A stretch of 64,000 bases of DNA, taken from contig JAUTXW010001355.1 in the NCBI GenBank assembly GCA_030620095.1, forward strand, positions 682,001 through 746,000. Direction: 5' to 3'. The notes below the pieces were generated by a model, which did not search any database, was not told the DNA's origin, and saw only the letters and a program-made list of their open reading frames with translations. This document shows, piece after piece, positions 9,111-22,980 of this stretch (position 1 is the first letter of the stretch; every line of letters begins with the position of its first letter). The position numbers and the translations under genes were made by a program. The stretch is from Kuschelorhynchus macadamiae. Its lineage: Eukaryota; Arthropoda; Insecta; Coleoptera; Curculionidae.

Positions 9111-10527
9111 GTAGCTAAATATTTTTATTGTTTTAAGAACATTCTAGATAAGAAAACTGTAAAGAAAAGTCGGGTAAAAAGCTTTGAATAAACCGTATAG
9201 TAGTAGTATTAGTAGTAGAGTCGTATGCAATGATCCCTGAAAGTTAGGCACCAAAGGGTAAAATATTTAGTTTTAGACTTAGTTCTTAGTTTGCACTTCA
9301 TAACGATTGAAGGTACATCGCTGATCGAGACTTTATGAATAACGCAAAGGCAATGCAAATCCGGCGTGTGAATTTTATTAAAGAAAATTGTTTCAATTTT
9401 TGACCTACCTTAATAGAAACTAACTAAACCGATAAATGATTAAGCCATAAAAAGCACTGCTAAAATTACGATATTTATTATTGTGTCGTATTCCCATATT
9501 TTCCATTTTATTTCGAATACTGTTATTTACCTCCATCAAAGAGATAAATTAAAAACCTATTTGTTGACAATTTCATATGCTATAAATTTTATACGATCTT
9601 TAAATTAATCTAATGGATAGGCACACGTAAAATTTCATTCAGTAGAATTTAATTATATGTATAAAATTTTTACACTCGTGCTAAATTTTATACGTTATAA
9701 ATTACGCATATAATAGAGCGAACAAGGGTGTAAAAACTTTTACCTCAGCTCAGTATTTCCAGCAGATATAAAGTTGGTTATGTTAAAAATATGGGTTACT
9801 AAAGTTGTGTCTAAGATGGCATACATTTTGGGAGTACAAATCAATACTCATGACTTTGTGTCCAATTGACTTTGTCTCAAAGAGAGGCTAATTTGTAATA
9901 TATGGCCACTGTCACTGGTAGAGTATATGAAAAAGTTTACCACACTTTAAGTCTTTACCATCATCGCAAATACAAAAAGCTAGAAGCTACTACATAGTCT
10001 TGGACCAGTTCGTATGAAGCCGAAAGCAAATAATGTAAAGAAATGTTGAAAGTTTGTGCGGCGATCACTCAGAACGCTATGTTCACTATTCTGCCATGTT
10101 CTCTGTGCATGCTGAAAGCCACCACCGATTATCTTAATTCAGAAAAAAAATTATAATCTGTAGGGGAAATTCTATTTGTTCTAATTAAAAAGTTTATTTG
10201 GTGACAGATACAATTTTTATTTTTAAATAAACACAGTTTTCTAGAATCAGTTTATTTAGATCTAATAAACCATTTTACTACAACTAATAATCTAATTTAT
10301 TTAAATTAGATAAATCGTTTATTTCACAGCAAGTTCCTCCTTTTTGGTAAAAGCTTATTGGTAATATTTTGCCAAATGCTTTTTATTTGTTAAGTGTGAT
10401 GGACGCTAGAATGATCATTGATATACCATCTACCAGGTTGTAGGGAATTGAATATATTTTATTAGACATTCTGTATATTACATTTATTTTTTAATATGTC
10501 AAGCTTTCGAAATAATTAATTTCTTCT

Positions 10528-10533
<6 letters not shown>
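9111..10533. other. No gene recognised
   Basis: AT-rich intronic sequence. A short imperfect inverted repeat is visible around 9660-9740 (TGTATAAAATTTTTACAC against GTGTAAAAACTTTTA) and a small palindrome around 10290-10312. Neither is flanked by a clear duplication. No coding region or RNA gene is supported. Confidence 0.6.

Positions 10534-10601
<68 letters not shown>
10534..10601. repeat. (AT)n microsatellite, 3' side of R4/Dong-like LINE
   Basis: About 34 uninterrupted AT units directly adjoining the 3' end of the minus-strand LINE at 10602-13740. Confidence 0.95.
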
Positions 10602-13864
<3,263 letters not shown>

Positions 13865-13929
13865 TGCTACCAAGACACTAGCAAGAGGAAACAGCGTCTT
13901 AACTTTAAAAATAAGTTGCGAAAAACAAC

Positions 13930-15130
13930 GGAAACAATACAATACAAAAAAGAAATATCTAATACAAGAAACAATAAATTAATGAAATTAAGTGAAGTGT
14001 TTAAAATGCTGTCCATTTACTTTCTGACAGTAAGCCAAATACTATGAGAAAACGTTTAATACTTTAAAAAGAATGCCAATCTCTTCGATTTTTCTACATT
14101 CGATTTCTATTAGCTCCTTTAAACCCTCGAGGTCATTGAGCTTAGTTTTATACACCACATTTGTAAGGTGTCCCCACAAAAAGTAGTCGAGGGGCGTCAA
14201 GTGCGGATATCTATTGTACCCCTACGTCCAATCCATCTTCCAAACAAAAACATTGTCTAAATATTCCCGAACATTCCGAGCCAAACGCATTGAAGCACCA
14301 TCCTACTGAAATCATATTTCATCATTTAGTGCACCATTACCTAAGTAAATCAAGTTTTAATACTTAATGCACCAGGTAAATTAAGAACTTACGGTTATTC
14401 GGAAATAATTCTGCAATAGTTGGGACAATTTCGGTCCTTTTCAAATATCTTTCTCCAGTTAATGTATCTTCCATAAACAAGGGACCTATTATTTTTGCAC
14501 CCTTTATACCACACCAAGCATTTATTTTTTGGGCAAATTAGGCATTATTTTCACGTATTCAATGTAGATTTTTCTGGCATACTATATGCAATTATGTCTA
14601 TTAACTTTTCCATTAAAAAAAAGTTGCTTCGTCAGAAAAAATAATTTTATTGACAAAATTTAGATTGCTATTGCAACGTTTCATCATGATCTATCATCCT
14701 CAGAAGGTTTTTGCGCTGGAGTTATTTTGTATGGGTGAAACTTTTCGGTTTTTAGAAGTCGGTCTACGGACACGTAGGAGACGTCATTTTCTCTTCCTAC
14801 TGTCTGTCCTAGGTCTGCCAGAACATACATCTTTTACCTTTCCAGTTTCACGAAATGTTTTGATAATTTTACATACGGTAGAGTTAGTTATTGGATTTCC
14901 GTTAGGAAATTTGTCATTAAAATTGTTACAAACATCTTGCAGGTTTCTATCCCCATAACCCATTATAATTAAAATTTTCAATTCAATTTTTTGGGTTTCA
15001 ATTACCATCCATTTTCGTAAATCAACAAAACTGACCTTTTCAAACATATCAGGTAACCTTTTGTGTGCAAGTATGTTAAAAAAGGTAATACATTAAATTA
15101 TGAATATTAGACCCTTATTTTCGCCGTTAA
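13930..15130 (-). pseudogene. DDE transposase remnant (DUF4817-type, mariner/IS630-like)
   Basis: The minus-strand ORF 14784-15047 begins MFEKVSFVDLRKW and carries a helix-turn-helix region with NGNPITNSTVCKIIKTFRETGKV and GRPRT, the usual N-terminus of these transposases. Downstream on the same strand, in broken frames, the C-terminal DDE part can be read: GASMRLARNVREYLDN near 14290, then LTPLDYFLWGHLTNVV near 14150-14200. The second phrase contains the last catalytic Asp. The catalytic region is full of stops. Its leader (about 15035-15130) is similar to 20115-20225, a second copy of the same family's 5' end. Confidence 0.72.
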
Positions 15131-15399
15131 ACTTGACAGCAATGCGGAAGTATTTTTTTCATTAAAACAAAAAACAGGAAAAATATATACAATGACGCAA
15201 ACATTGTATCCATACTAGAAACATTAAAAGGTTTAAAAACTTAAAATTGTTACATTAATAATATTACATATGCTCCATATCCTATTTTTATAGATGTACA
15301 GAGGCAAGTTTATTTTTTATTTAAAATATATACAGGGAAAATAAGATTTTTTAATTTTAAATGCTCTCTGATTATTTAATTAGGTTGAAATATATTTGG

Positions 15400-16543
15400 C
15401 TTAAACCACAAATATCTTTTTTATCATTAACTGCTTCATTCTCCTTTTTTACTTCTATCATTTCTTTAAATGTCAATTTACGATAATTCTTAACTTGTGC
15501 TAAAATCGCGGTTGAACTGAAATTAAACTCATGTTTTGTTGTTTGTTCATGCTTGTGAAGGGCAGTAGAGGCATTTTTAGTATACGTATGGCTTTAAATC
15601 CTGTTTTCTAAGCATTGTGTTGTCATTCTGATATATTTTTTAGAACAATTCAAACACGGAATTGAATAAACTAAGTTTGACTTCTTTTTTTTGTACCACT
15701 CTACTTTTTAATGGGGTATAAAGAGAATTTAATAAATTATGGGCTTTGTGACAAACAGTTATGTTATGTTTTGAAAGAATGGATTTTAATTTTTCTGATA
15801 AATTATTTGTGTAAGGTAGTGCCACGTACTTAGGATTTTCGTTTTTAATTCGATCTTTCTTTTTATTATAATACAGATAAGTTCTTTGTTTAATAATTCT
15901 TAGAATTTTTTTCCTGGGTAATGGTTATCTATTAACGTTTGTTTAATTTTTTCCAGAGTTTCTGGTCAGTATTCTGGAGAGGTTAGTGCGATTGCGCGGT
16001 CAGTTAATCCTATTATCACACTATTTTTTTGGTTATTTAAACGGTTGGAATTAAAATTTAGATATCGGCCCGACCAAGTTTTTTTGGTATACCATTTAGT
16101 TTTTAAGCTGTTTTGTGCTAGATTTCTAATTAACGTTAAATCTAAAAAATTAAGTTCATTATTTTCTTTAATTTCCATTGTGAATTGTAATTTAGGGTGG
16201 AAATTATTAAAAGGATTTAGTAGTTTATTTATTTTGTCTTCTGAAATAGCAGTTAAACAATCATCAACCTTTTGAAAAAAATTATATTAAAATCCAGTTT
16301 CTCCGTTACACTTTCTTCCAGATACTCCATTACAAGTTGTGCTATTGTAGAAGAAATTGGAGAACTCATTGCACAACCATTTATCTGTTGATAAAAACTT
16401 TCTTTATATTGAAAATAATTGGTATTTAATGTGGTGTTTACAACCTTTAAAAAATCTTTTTACTCGAGTGTTGCATGTTCTTTTAGGAATTAATTCGTTT
16501 GGAATTTTGGTATATAACGAAACTACATCAAGCGATATAAGCT
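15400..16543 (-). pseudogene. PLE3 main copy: RT from motif A and GIY-YIG end, broken
   Basis: On the minus strand from 16543: motif A LDVVSLYTKIP, motif B NGCAMSSPIS at about 16380, motif C reduced to KVDDCLTAI at about 16265, then ENNELNFLDLTLIRN and WYTKKTWSGRYLNFNS (ORF 15966-16178), LPYTNNLSEKLKSILSKHNI (ORF 15640-15825). Last is a GIY-YIG remnant reading YIRMTTQCLENRI (Gly of YIG replaced) and TALHKHEQTTKHEFNF. The copy starts exactly at RT motif A, so it is 5'-truncated, and it contains frameshifts. This family differs clearly in sequence from PLE1 and PLE2. Confidence 0.82.
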
Positions 16544-16752
16544 TGTAATTATGCCTCTACTGCCCTTCACAAGCATGAACAAACAACAAAACATGAGTTT
16601 AATTTCAGTGCAACCGAGATTTTAGCACAAGATAAGAATTATCCTAAATTGACATTTAAAGAAATGATAGAAATAAAAAAGGAGAACGAAGCAGTTAATA
16701 ATAAAAAAGATATTTGTGGTTTAAGCCAAATTATATTTCAACTTACTTAAAT
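16544..16752 (+). pseudogene. PLE3 inverted fragment: GIY-YIG C-terminus
   Basis: Read on the + strand this encodes the last ~70 residues of the PLE3 protein, from ASTALHKHEQ to LSQIIFQLT and a TAA stop near 16750. It is open without interruption and close to the homologous minus-strand segment at 15390-15580. It is followed by the non-coding element end and a hammerhead-like motif. Confidence 0.78.
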
Positions 16753-17230
16753 AATCAGAGAGCATTTAAAATTGAAAAATCTTATTTTCCCTGTATATAT
16801 TTTAAATAGAAAATAAACTTGCCTCTGTATATCTACAAAAGTATTATTTGCTTCATAGCTAGCTAAACATCATAAATTCTACCGTTTTTATTAATAAAAA
16901 AAAATTTGATAACCGAAACACGCCAAACTCGATCAGTCTAATATCATTTACAACACAAGATGTAAATTGCTTTTTTAAGGTGCGTACCATAAAATTAAGT
17001 ATTAAATATTTTAAATTTGTGTCCTTAAATATATGTGTTTTGTCAAAAGTAATCGTTTTATTTTACCAAAAAGGAGCATATGTGATATTATTAATGTAAC
17101 AATTTTAAGTTTTTAAACCTTTTAATGTTTCTAGTATTATATAATGTTGGCGTCTTTGTATATATTTTTCCTGTGTTTTTTGCTTTAATGAAAAAAAAAC
17201 TTTTTTAGAGATCCAGCAAACTAAAATAAA

Positions 17231-17268
17231 GTCTTGAGAAAGCTCAACACAATGAGCGAAACGTTGAC
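17231..17268 (+). ncRNA. Hammerhead-like motif at PLE3 end
   Basis: GTC (17231-17233), TTGAGAA in the core position, an A, GCTC (17242-17245) and GAGC (17254-17257) as stem II, GAAA (17258-17261), CGTT, and GAC (17266-17268) able to pair with the first GTC. The layout equals the PLE1 and PLE2 ribozymes but the CTGANGA core is degenerate, so it is probably a decayed or very divergent ribozyme. Confidence 0.4.
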
Positions 17269-17842
17269 CTGATATGAAAAATTGTGTTTTACTATTAACC
17301 TAGGCCCAAGAAAATAAGGTTTCCAAATATAAGGTTGGATTCTACGGAGAATTTTAATGCTAAGATATTTGACCTTGAACCGAACATGAGCCTTCCGGGT
17401 ACCAAATTTTAAAATCTCATATTTTTGTAAGTTTTGAAGATATAATCTTCATATTTTGCAGATGATCGGTAAATAATCTTAGGTTTCTATTTTTTTTATT
17501 GATTTTGTCTATTTTTATACAGGGTGTCCTAAATTCAGCGGCAAACATTCACATTTTCAAAGCCGCTAAAGTCCGTTTTTTTAAACGGGACACCCTATAA
17601 CTTTATGCACTATCAAATGTAGAATTTCATTTTCTATCGAACTGTATTAAAGTTCCCTATACCTATTCGTAACCATTTTCGAAATAATTGGGTTTTATAA
17701 AAATATCGTATGTATTTGCTTAAATGTTTACATGTTCCAATGGTGAGCCATGGAAAAACAATTGAGATCCAATATCCAATATGAATTAGTATGCGTTATT
17801 TATCGAAAGCTCTCAGTGGTAAACTAAATCTTCTAAATCGAA

Positions 17843-18814
17843 ATGGAATAATACTCAAACGCTGATATTCTCAATCTATTTTATATTCATGGAGAATGTT
17901 ATAAAATTTTGGAGAGAACGTGTCGTGTGTTTAATGAACGCCACCCTGATTTGCCTCCAATGAACAAGTCAAAATTCAAGAGGATTGAAACGAACTTTTT
18001 GCGTTTTGGCAAGGTTAAAGTTACAAAAAATGTTCCGAAACCAGTGACAAATGCCGAGGATAACGTAATAAACACATTAGCTTATTTCCACGCAAACCCG
18101 CAAAGATCAATACCGTCTGCAGAGAACGATTTGGGAATTTCTTCTTCATTTGTCCAAATAATCTTGACCGAACATCATATGCACCCTTATTCCTTCCAAA
18201 CGTGCATGTTTTTGAAAATTCAAGAGGACCCTCAATTCCTTTCAAAAATATTTTGGACCGATGAAGCGAAATTTTCTAGAGAAGGAATACCAAATAGAAG
18301 AAACGAACATTTCTGGGCAGCAGAAAATCCGCACGCTTTACGCGAAACGCGTTCTCAACAGAGGTTTAGCTTCAATGTTTTCGGTATAGTATTAAATGAT
18401 CAGGTGCGGTACTGTATTTATGAAGACAATTTAAACAGTGATAAGTATTTGGAAATTCTACGAGGGACGGTTTCTGAATTTATAGAAGAAATTCCTATTG
18501 GTGAGCTGCAAAATTATTGGTATTAATTAGATGAGGCACCAGCACATAATTCCGCTGCAGTTTATCTCCAATTATCTCGAATTTTTAAAGATCGCTGGAT
18601 TGGTCCCAATGGCCCTTGGAGATGGCCCCCGCGATCGCCTGATTTAACACCCCTAGACTTTTATTTATGGGGATTTATCAAAGTCTATGCTTCCCCAGTA
18701 AATAACCAACAAGATTTACTGGACAGGATACGAACAGCTTTTGGCGAATTAGAAAACGGACAAATTCAACGGGCCACAGCAACTGTACAAAGAAGAATTG
18801 AAATGTGTGTTTAA
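17843..18814 (+). pseudogene. DDE transposase (DUF4817 + DDE_3 type), two nonsense codons
   Basis: Starting at the ATG at 17843 the frame gives Met-Glu-stop, then is open to 18526 and, after a second stop (TAA 18524-18526), to TAA at 18812-18814. Domains: N-terminal helix-turn-helix region (ILNLFYIHGECYKI..TCRVFNERHPDLPP), a middle with WTDEAKFSREG (first catalytic Asp), FSFNVFGIV, then after the stop LDEAPAHNSAA (second Asp) and WPPRSPDLTPLDFYLWGF (third Asp). The total of about 320 codons is near the usual family length. The stop at 18524 replaces what is usually a Gln or His just before the second Asp block. Without the two stops the frame would be complete. Confidence 0.88.
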
Positions 18815-18996
18815 ATGAACGGACAGCATATAGAAAATTTGTTATAATTCAATTTTATTATTTTATTTATTTATTGTTGATTGTTAGATTGCTATAATTT
18901 TTAAGTTTACTAAAACAAGTTTAGAACAGTCTCGAACTTAGTAGATATGGTTAAAAATAATGTAAACAATTTATTACATTTTTTATAACTTTAACT

Positions 18997-19041
18997 TTGA
19001 AGAGGATTGAAACGAAGAAATTTCGTTTCAATCCTCTTCAA
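18997..19041. repeat. Perfect 20-bp-arm palindrome at the inner end of the right arm
   Basis: TTGAAGAGGATTGAAACGAA (18997-19016) is followed after 5 nt by its exact reverse complement (19022-19041). The sequence corresponds to the transposase codons around 17978-17997. It marks the junction where the inverted arm of the fold-back transposon begins. Confidence 0.9.
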
Positions 19042-19708
19042 TTTTCTCTTGTTCATTGGCGATAAATGAGGATGTTTTTCATTAAAAAGATGGCACGTTC
19101 TCTCCAATATTTTGTAACATTCTCCGCGAATATAAAATAAATTGAGAATATCAGCTTTTGAGTGTTATTTTATTTTAATTTAGAAGTTTCAAATCAGCTG
19201 TCATGTTGAATAGAAAAGCACAACAATTGTTTTTCCATGGCTTACTACGGGAAGGTGTAAGCATTTAGCAAATACATATGATAGTTTAATAAAAACCTGA
19301 TTATTTCGAAAATGGTTACGAGTAGGTATAGGGAACCTTAATACAGTTCGATAGAAAATTAAATTCTATATTTGATAGTGCATAAAGTTATAGGGTGTCC
19401 CATTTAAAAAAACGGACTTTAGCGGCTTTGAAAATGTGAATGTTTGCCGCTGAATTTAGGACACCCTGTATAAAAATAGACGAATTCAATAAAAAAAATA
19501 GAAACCTAAGATTATCTACCGATCGTCTGCAAAATATGAAGATTATATCTTCAAAACTTACAAAAATATGAGATTTTAAAATTTGGTACCCGAAGGCTCA
19601 TTTTTGGTTCAAGGTCAAGTATCTTAAGAACGCTTGAACCTAGGTATAGGACATGCTACATAAAATAGCATTAAAATTCCCCGTAGAATCCAAAAATATC
19701 ATAAAATA

Positions 19709-19890
19709 CAGGGTATTCCATTTAAAATAACCAAGTTGATACCAACTTTCGGTTAAACCGGAACTGACAGGAAGTTGAAAATTTAAAAAAAAAAGTACCC
19801 CTTGACCTTACCTTAAACATAAAATTTGAAATTTTTATCTAAATGGCATCATCAAAAACTTTTAATGAACGGGTTGCGGGAATAACCCTG
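19709..19890. mobile_element. 182-bp MITE with TA target duplication
   Basis: Begins CAGGGTATTCC and ends GGAATAACCCTG, inverted with one indel, and is flanked by TA on both sides (19707-19708, 19891-19892). Non-coding. The same terminal motif is found on the larger element at 33478-35275, suggesting a shared mobilising transposase. Confidence 0.65.
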
Positions 19891-19914
19891 TATAAATATA
19901 AATATAAATATTTG

Positions 19915-20102
<188 letters not shown>

Positions 20103-20114
20103 ACCAACCAAAAA

Positions 20115-20225
20115 AAGTGACATTGTCAAACATATCAGGTGACCTTTTGTATGCAGGTATTTTAATAAAAGTAAATAAGTAATACATTAAATTATGGATA
20201 TTAGACCGTTATTTTCGCAAAAATC
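20115..20225 (-). mobile_element. 5' end remnant of a DUF4817-type transposon
   Basis: Similar in the same orientation to 15035-15130 (AACATATCAGGT.ACCTTTTGT, AATACATTAAATTATG, TATTAGACC.TTATTTTCGC). It includes the beginning of the minus-strand transposase (MFDNVTF against MFEKVSF), then breaks into the AT repeat. Confidence 0.6.
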
Positions 20226-20259
20226 GTTGCATTTTATAAAAAGTGCTCTTGATAAAAAA

Positions 20260-21461
20260 TATTGAGAATTTTACGCAGATTTTCCATTAAAAAATAATTT
20301 TCCCTTTATAACAAAAAAAACATATATATACATGTTGTTATGTACTTATATCTTAAAGCTAATTTCAATTCGATTCGATTGATGCAAAACTGCTTCCGCC
20401 TCCAATGATCCGAACGCACTAACTTACATTAATTCGATAACAAGCGAACAAGCGCCTGCAGCCTGCACCAGCAGTTTTATGCTGCTCCCATCTCTATTTG
20501 GCATATGAATACTCATCATTGCGTGTGCCATAACAACTGCCGTAAACAAATCTATGCGTGAAAGCCGGCGTTCGGGGGGGAGTCTGAAGCGGACTTTGTT
20601 ACTGCTGATTGTGATTCCTCAACGGGTCGCTCTTATGAAAAGACATTCTGCGCGCTACGTTTTTAAGTAATTATTATTTTTTAAATATATAACGCACAAG
20701 TTCAGATAGAAAATATGGTATAATTAAGTAAATAATGTGAATTTATATAAAACATACTACATTTTTATAATAGAAATGTAGAATATAAAATACTTAATAT
20801 TTTAAAAATATTTTTATTTTTAAGTAAATTGATTGGAAAATGTAGGTGAAGCGCGTCCCCTCGCGAGCCGCCACTGCATTACAAAACTGTTTTAGTTGTA
20901 ATAAGTCCTTGTGTAAAAAAACTAACAAGTAAACCCAAAGCATTAACGTCATCAGTATTGTAGATATGTTATAGGGTTTTAAAACAATAACTATTTTAAT
21001 AGTAAATAGTATAAAGAAAACACAAAATAAACTTTAGACTACCGTGAAAATAGAGAAAAAAGAACTAAATAAAGACGGTAGGTTAATTTGTCTTTTATCA
21101 AAAATCACTTCACTTTAAACTTCAATCCGATTCCGTGTGTGTATCTGCACGGAAAGCCATTCGGAATCTCAGCTCAGTTGTTTAGCTTACGTGTGGATTT
21201 TAATTGGATTAGATTTATCAGAACGGGTAAAAGCACTACCCAAAATGTGCGAAAGTTGACATGTGATCGGTATGAAAAAATACTAAATGAACTGACGTGA
21301 GAAACGCTGCGCGAGGTAAAAGGAAATGACGCCTTCAAGTCCCAACTCGGTACTTAGTAGAAGTAGATCGTAAGCGGCCGAAGGCTAACGAAAGAGAAGA
21401 GCTTCTGGCAAAAAGTAAACTGTTTATTAAATTTAAATAAACATAAGTTCAACAATATGTA
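20260..21461. other. No gene recognised; contains a GC-richer patch
   Basis: No coding region or RNA gene seen. About 20370-20660 is distinctly richer in GC than its surroundings, and 20851-20878 reads GCGCGTCCCCTCGCGAGCCG followed by CCACTG, which resembles the end of a hAT-type element. I could not find the opposite end. Confidence 0.5.
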
Positions 21462-22401
21462 CGGTTGGCGTCAGGTAAATCCGTACGGTGTCAAATTGGT
21501 ATAACCTCATTTTATGGTATTTTGGTAATACGGACTTTTATTTTTACCTGTTACCTAGATTATAACCATATGCTTTGAGTGGTGTATAAGTATTATAATG
21601 TTTTTTTTACCTGATTGGAGGATTTGTTTAATATTAGGTTAGTTTCAAAGATATATATTAAATTCATTAATACGAAAAAATTAGTAAAGTTTTAACTTTA
21701 TGGAAATAAAAAAATCATGTCAAAAAAATATTTTATAATAACAATAACTGCAAAATATCGAAAGAAAACAAGCACATTAAAAAACGACAAATACATTAAA
21801 ATCAGCAATAACTAAAGATAGGTAAACGTAGCAGTGAAGTCATTATCAACTAAGAGAACTACAGTAAAAAACGATAACCATATTAAAATCAACAATAACT
21901 AAAGTAGTAGTAAAAGTTACAGCAAAATTATTATAGCCTAAGAGAAATACAAGAACAGATTTATATAATGGATTAATATTTATTGGTGCACCGTTATAAT
22001 TTAAAACTAATACAAGCCTTCTGGGCATAGACGAAATTAGATTATGGGTATAGTCTGGAGTAAACTCTTCGCAAATATCTTCTATCTTCTCCCATAGCTC
22101 AATTTCATTTTCCGGTCGGAAATTTGTATCATACATTTTCTTGTCTGCTGCTAGTTTTGGGGTGTAATGTAGTATATATTTTTGTAGCAATACTGAAATG
22201 TGGCATATTTTGTGCTATTATTATGCATTTAGGAAGACTGACATCAAAAATCAATAAACGTCAAGTAAAGTCAACAATTAATCATGTCATCTTGTGATGT
22301 TATAACTGCCAAATTTGAAAGGTAATTCGGGTAAATAAAGGAGTACGAAGTATAATTTACAATGAAGCATTAAGCCTTACGGATTTATCTGTCGCCAACT
22401 G
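21462..22401 (-). mobile_element. Tc1-like transposon remnant, 940 bp, TA-flanked
   Basis: Inverted ends CGGTTGGCGTCAGGTAAATC (21462) and, reversed, CAGTTGGCGACAGATAAATC (22401) are flanked by TA (21460-21461 and 22402-22403). On the minus strand ORF 21846-22190 contains NEIELWEKIEDICEEF and ISSMPRRLVLVL, the C-terminal end of Tc1-type transposases; the catalytic core is gone. About 21776-21955 holds two tandem copies of a ~90-bp unit. Confidence 0.72.
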
Positions 22402-22980
22402 TACCTGAACGTTAGTTTATTCAAGGTAAACCATTAAATCTAGATAGACAGTTTTGAGAATAACCGTTTTAATTGTTCTATAATATACTTCGTTCCAGAT
22501 TTAATAAAAAGCCACATAAAATAAATAAACTTTTTGAAACCATTCAACCAAGACCATTTTATCTGCGAGGTTTTTTTCAGTGTACGTGGCCACACTGAGC
22601 CTACGTTGTATACTGTCTACTCGCACCAAAGTGTGTGGCCATCTACATTTAAATCAATGGTGGCTATTTTTAGCGTGAATAGCGAACATAGCGTTCTGTG
22701 CCGCTGCGGCAAGACCAGACAAGAGTTCCTCGTCTTTGAAGGGGAGGGTAGGGACTGGCGAAGGGAGGATATGATGGTGGCGGCTTGTCGTATAATTTTG
22801 CTTCCTCAATGTTCAAACATTCCAAGTACGAAAAACGATTCTGATCAGAAAAAATAAATTGCATAAAATAGATGTTTAGGGACTCCCAGGTAAAAATAAA
22901 ATAAAAAAAAGACATTTCAACGGCAATTTCTTAGGTATAATAAGTAATTTCTTTTAAATAGGGATATAGAGTAAACTATA
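22402..22980. other. No gene recognised
   Basis: Short stretch between two DNA transposons. An open frame at 22534-22857 lacks motifs. CGTGGCCACACTG at 22585-22597 and GTGTGTGGCCA at 22631-22641 form a loose inverted repeat. Confidence 0.5.

Larger units (their letters stand above)
15150..17290. mobile_element. Penelope-like element PLE3, composite with inverted 3' arms
   Basis: Two pieces of one Penelope family joined head-to-head near 16543: a main copy on the minus strand (16543 down to about 15150) and an inverted 3' piece on the + strand (16544 to about 17290). The arms share GCCTCTACTGCCCTTCACAA (15556-15580 reversed; 16551-16570), the C-terminal coding region, and the non-coding end with GTTACATTAATAATATTACA. 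The + arm has about 220 bp extra (16851-17070) that the other arm lacks. Confidence 0.82.
17335..19692. mobile_element. Fold-back DDE transposon with ~665-bp inverted arms
   Basis: The left arm (17335-18000) and right arm (19017-19692) are inverted copies. Inside them, ACAGGGTGTCC at 17520 and GGACACCCTGT at 19469 mark the usual ends of a DUF4817-type transposon; the symmetry continues another ~185-220 bp outward to TTGGATTCTACGG and CCGTAGAATCCAA. The right arm even contains an inverted copy of the first ~50 codons of the transposase. The right arm carries an extra ~50 bp near 19630-19670. The loop (about 18001-19016) holds the rest of the transposase. Confidence 0.8.

Noticed and set aside
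20851..20878. Possible hAT-type end (GAGCCGCCACTG)
   Set aside because: No second end or duplication could be found.
22534..22857. 107-codon frame as a gene
   Set aside because: No recognisable domain and overlaps an equally plausible frame on the other strand.
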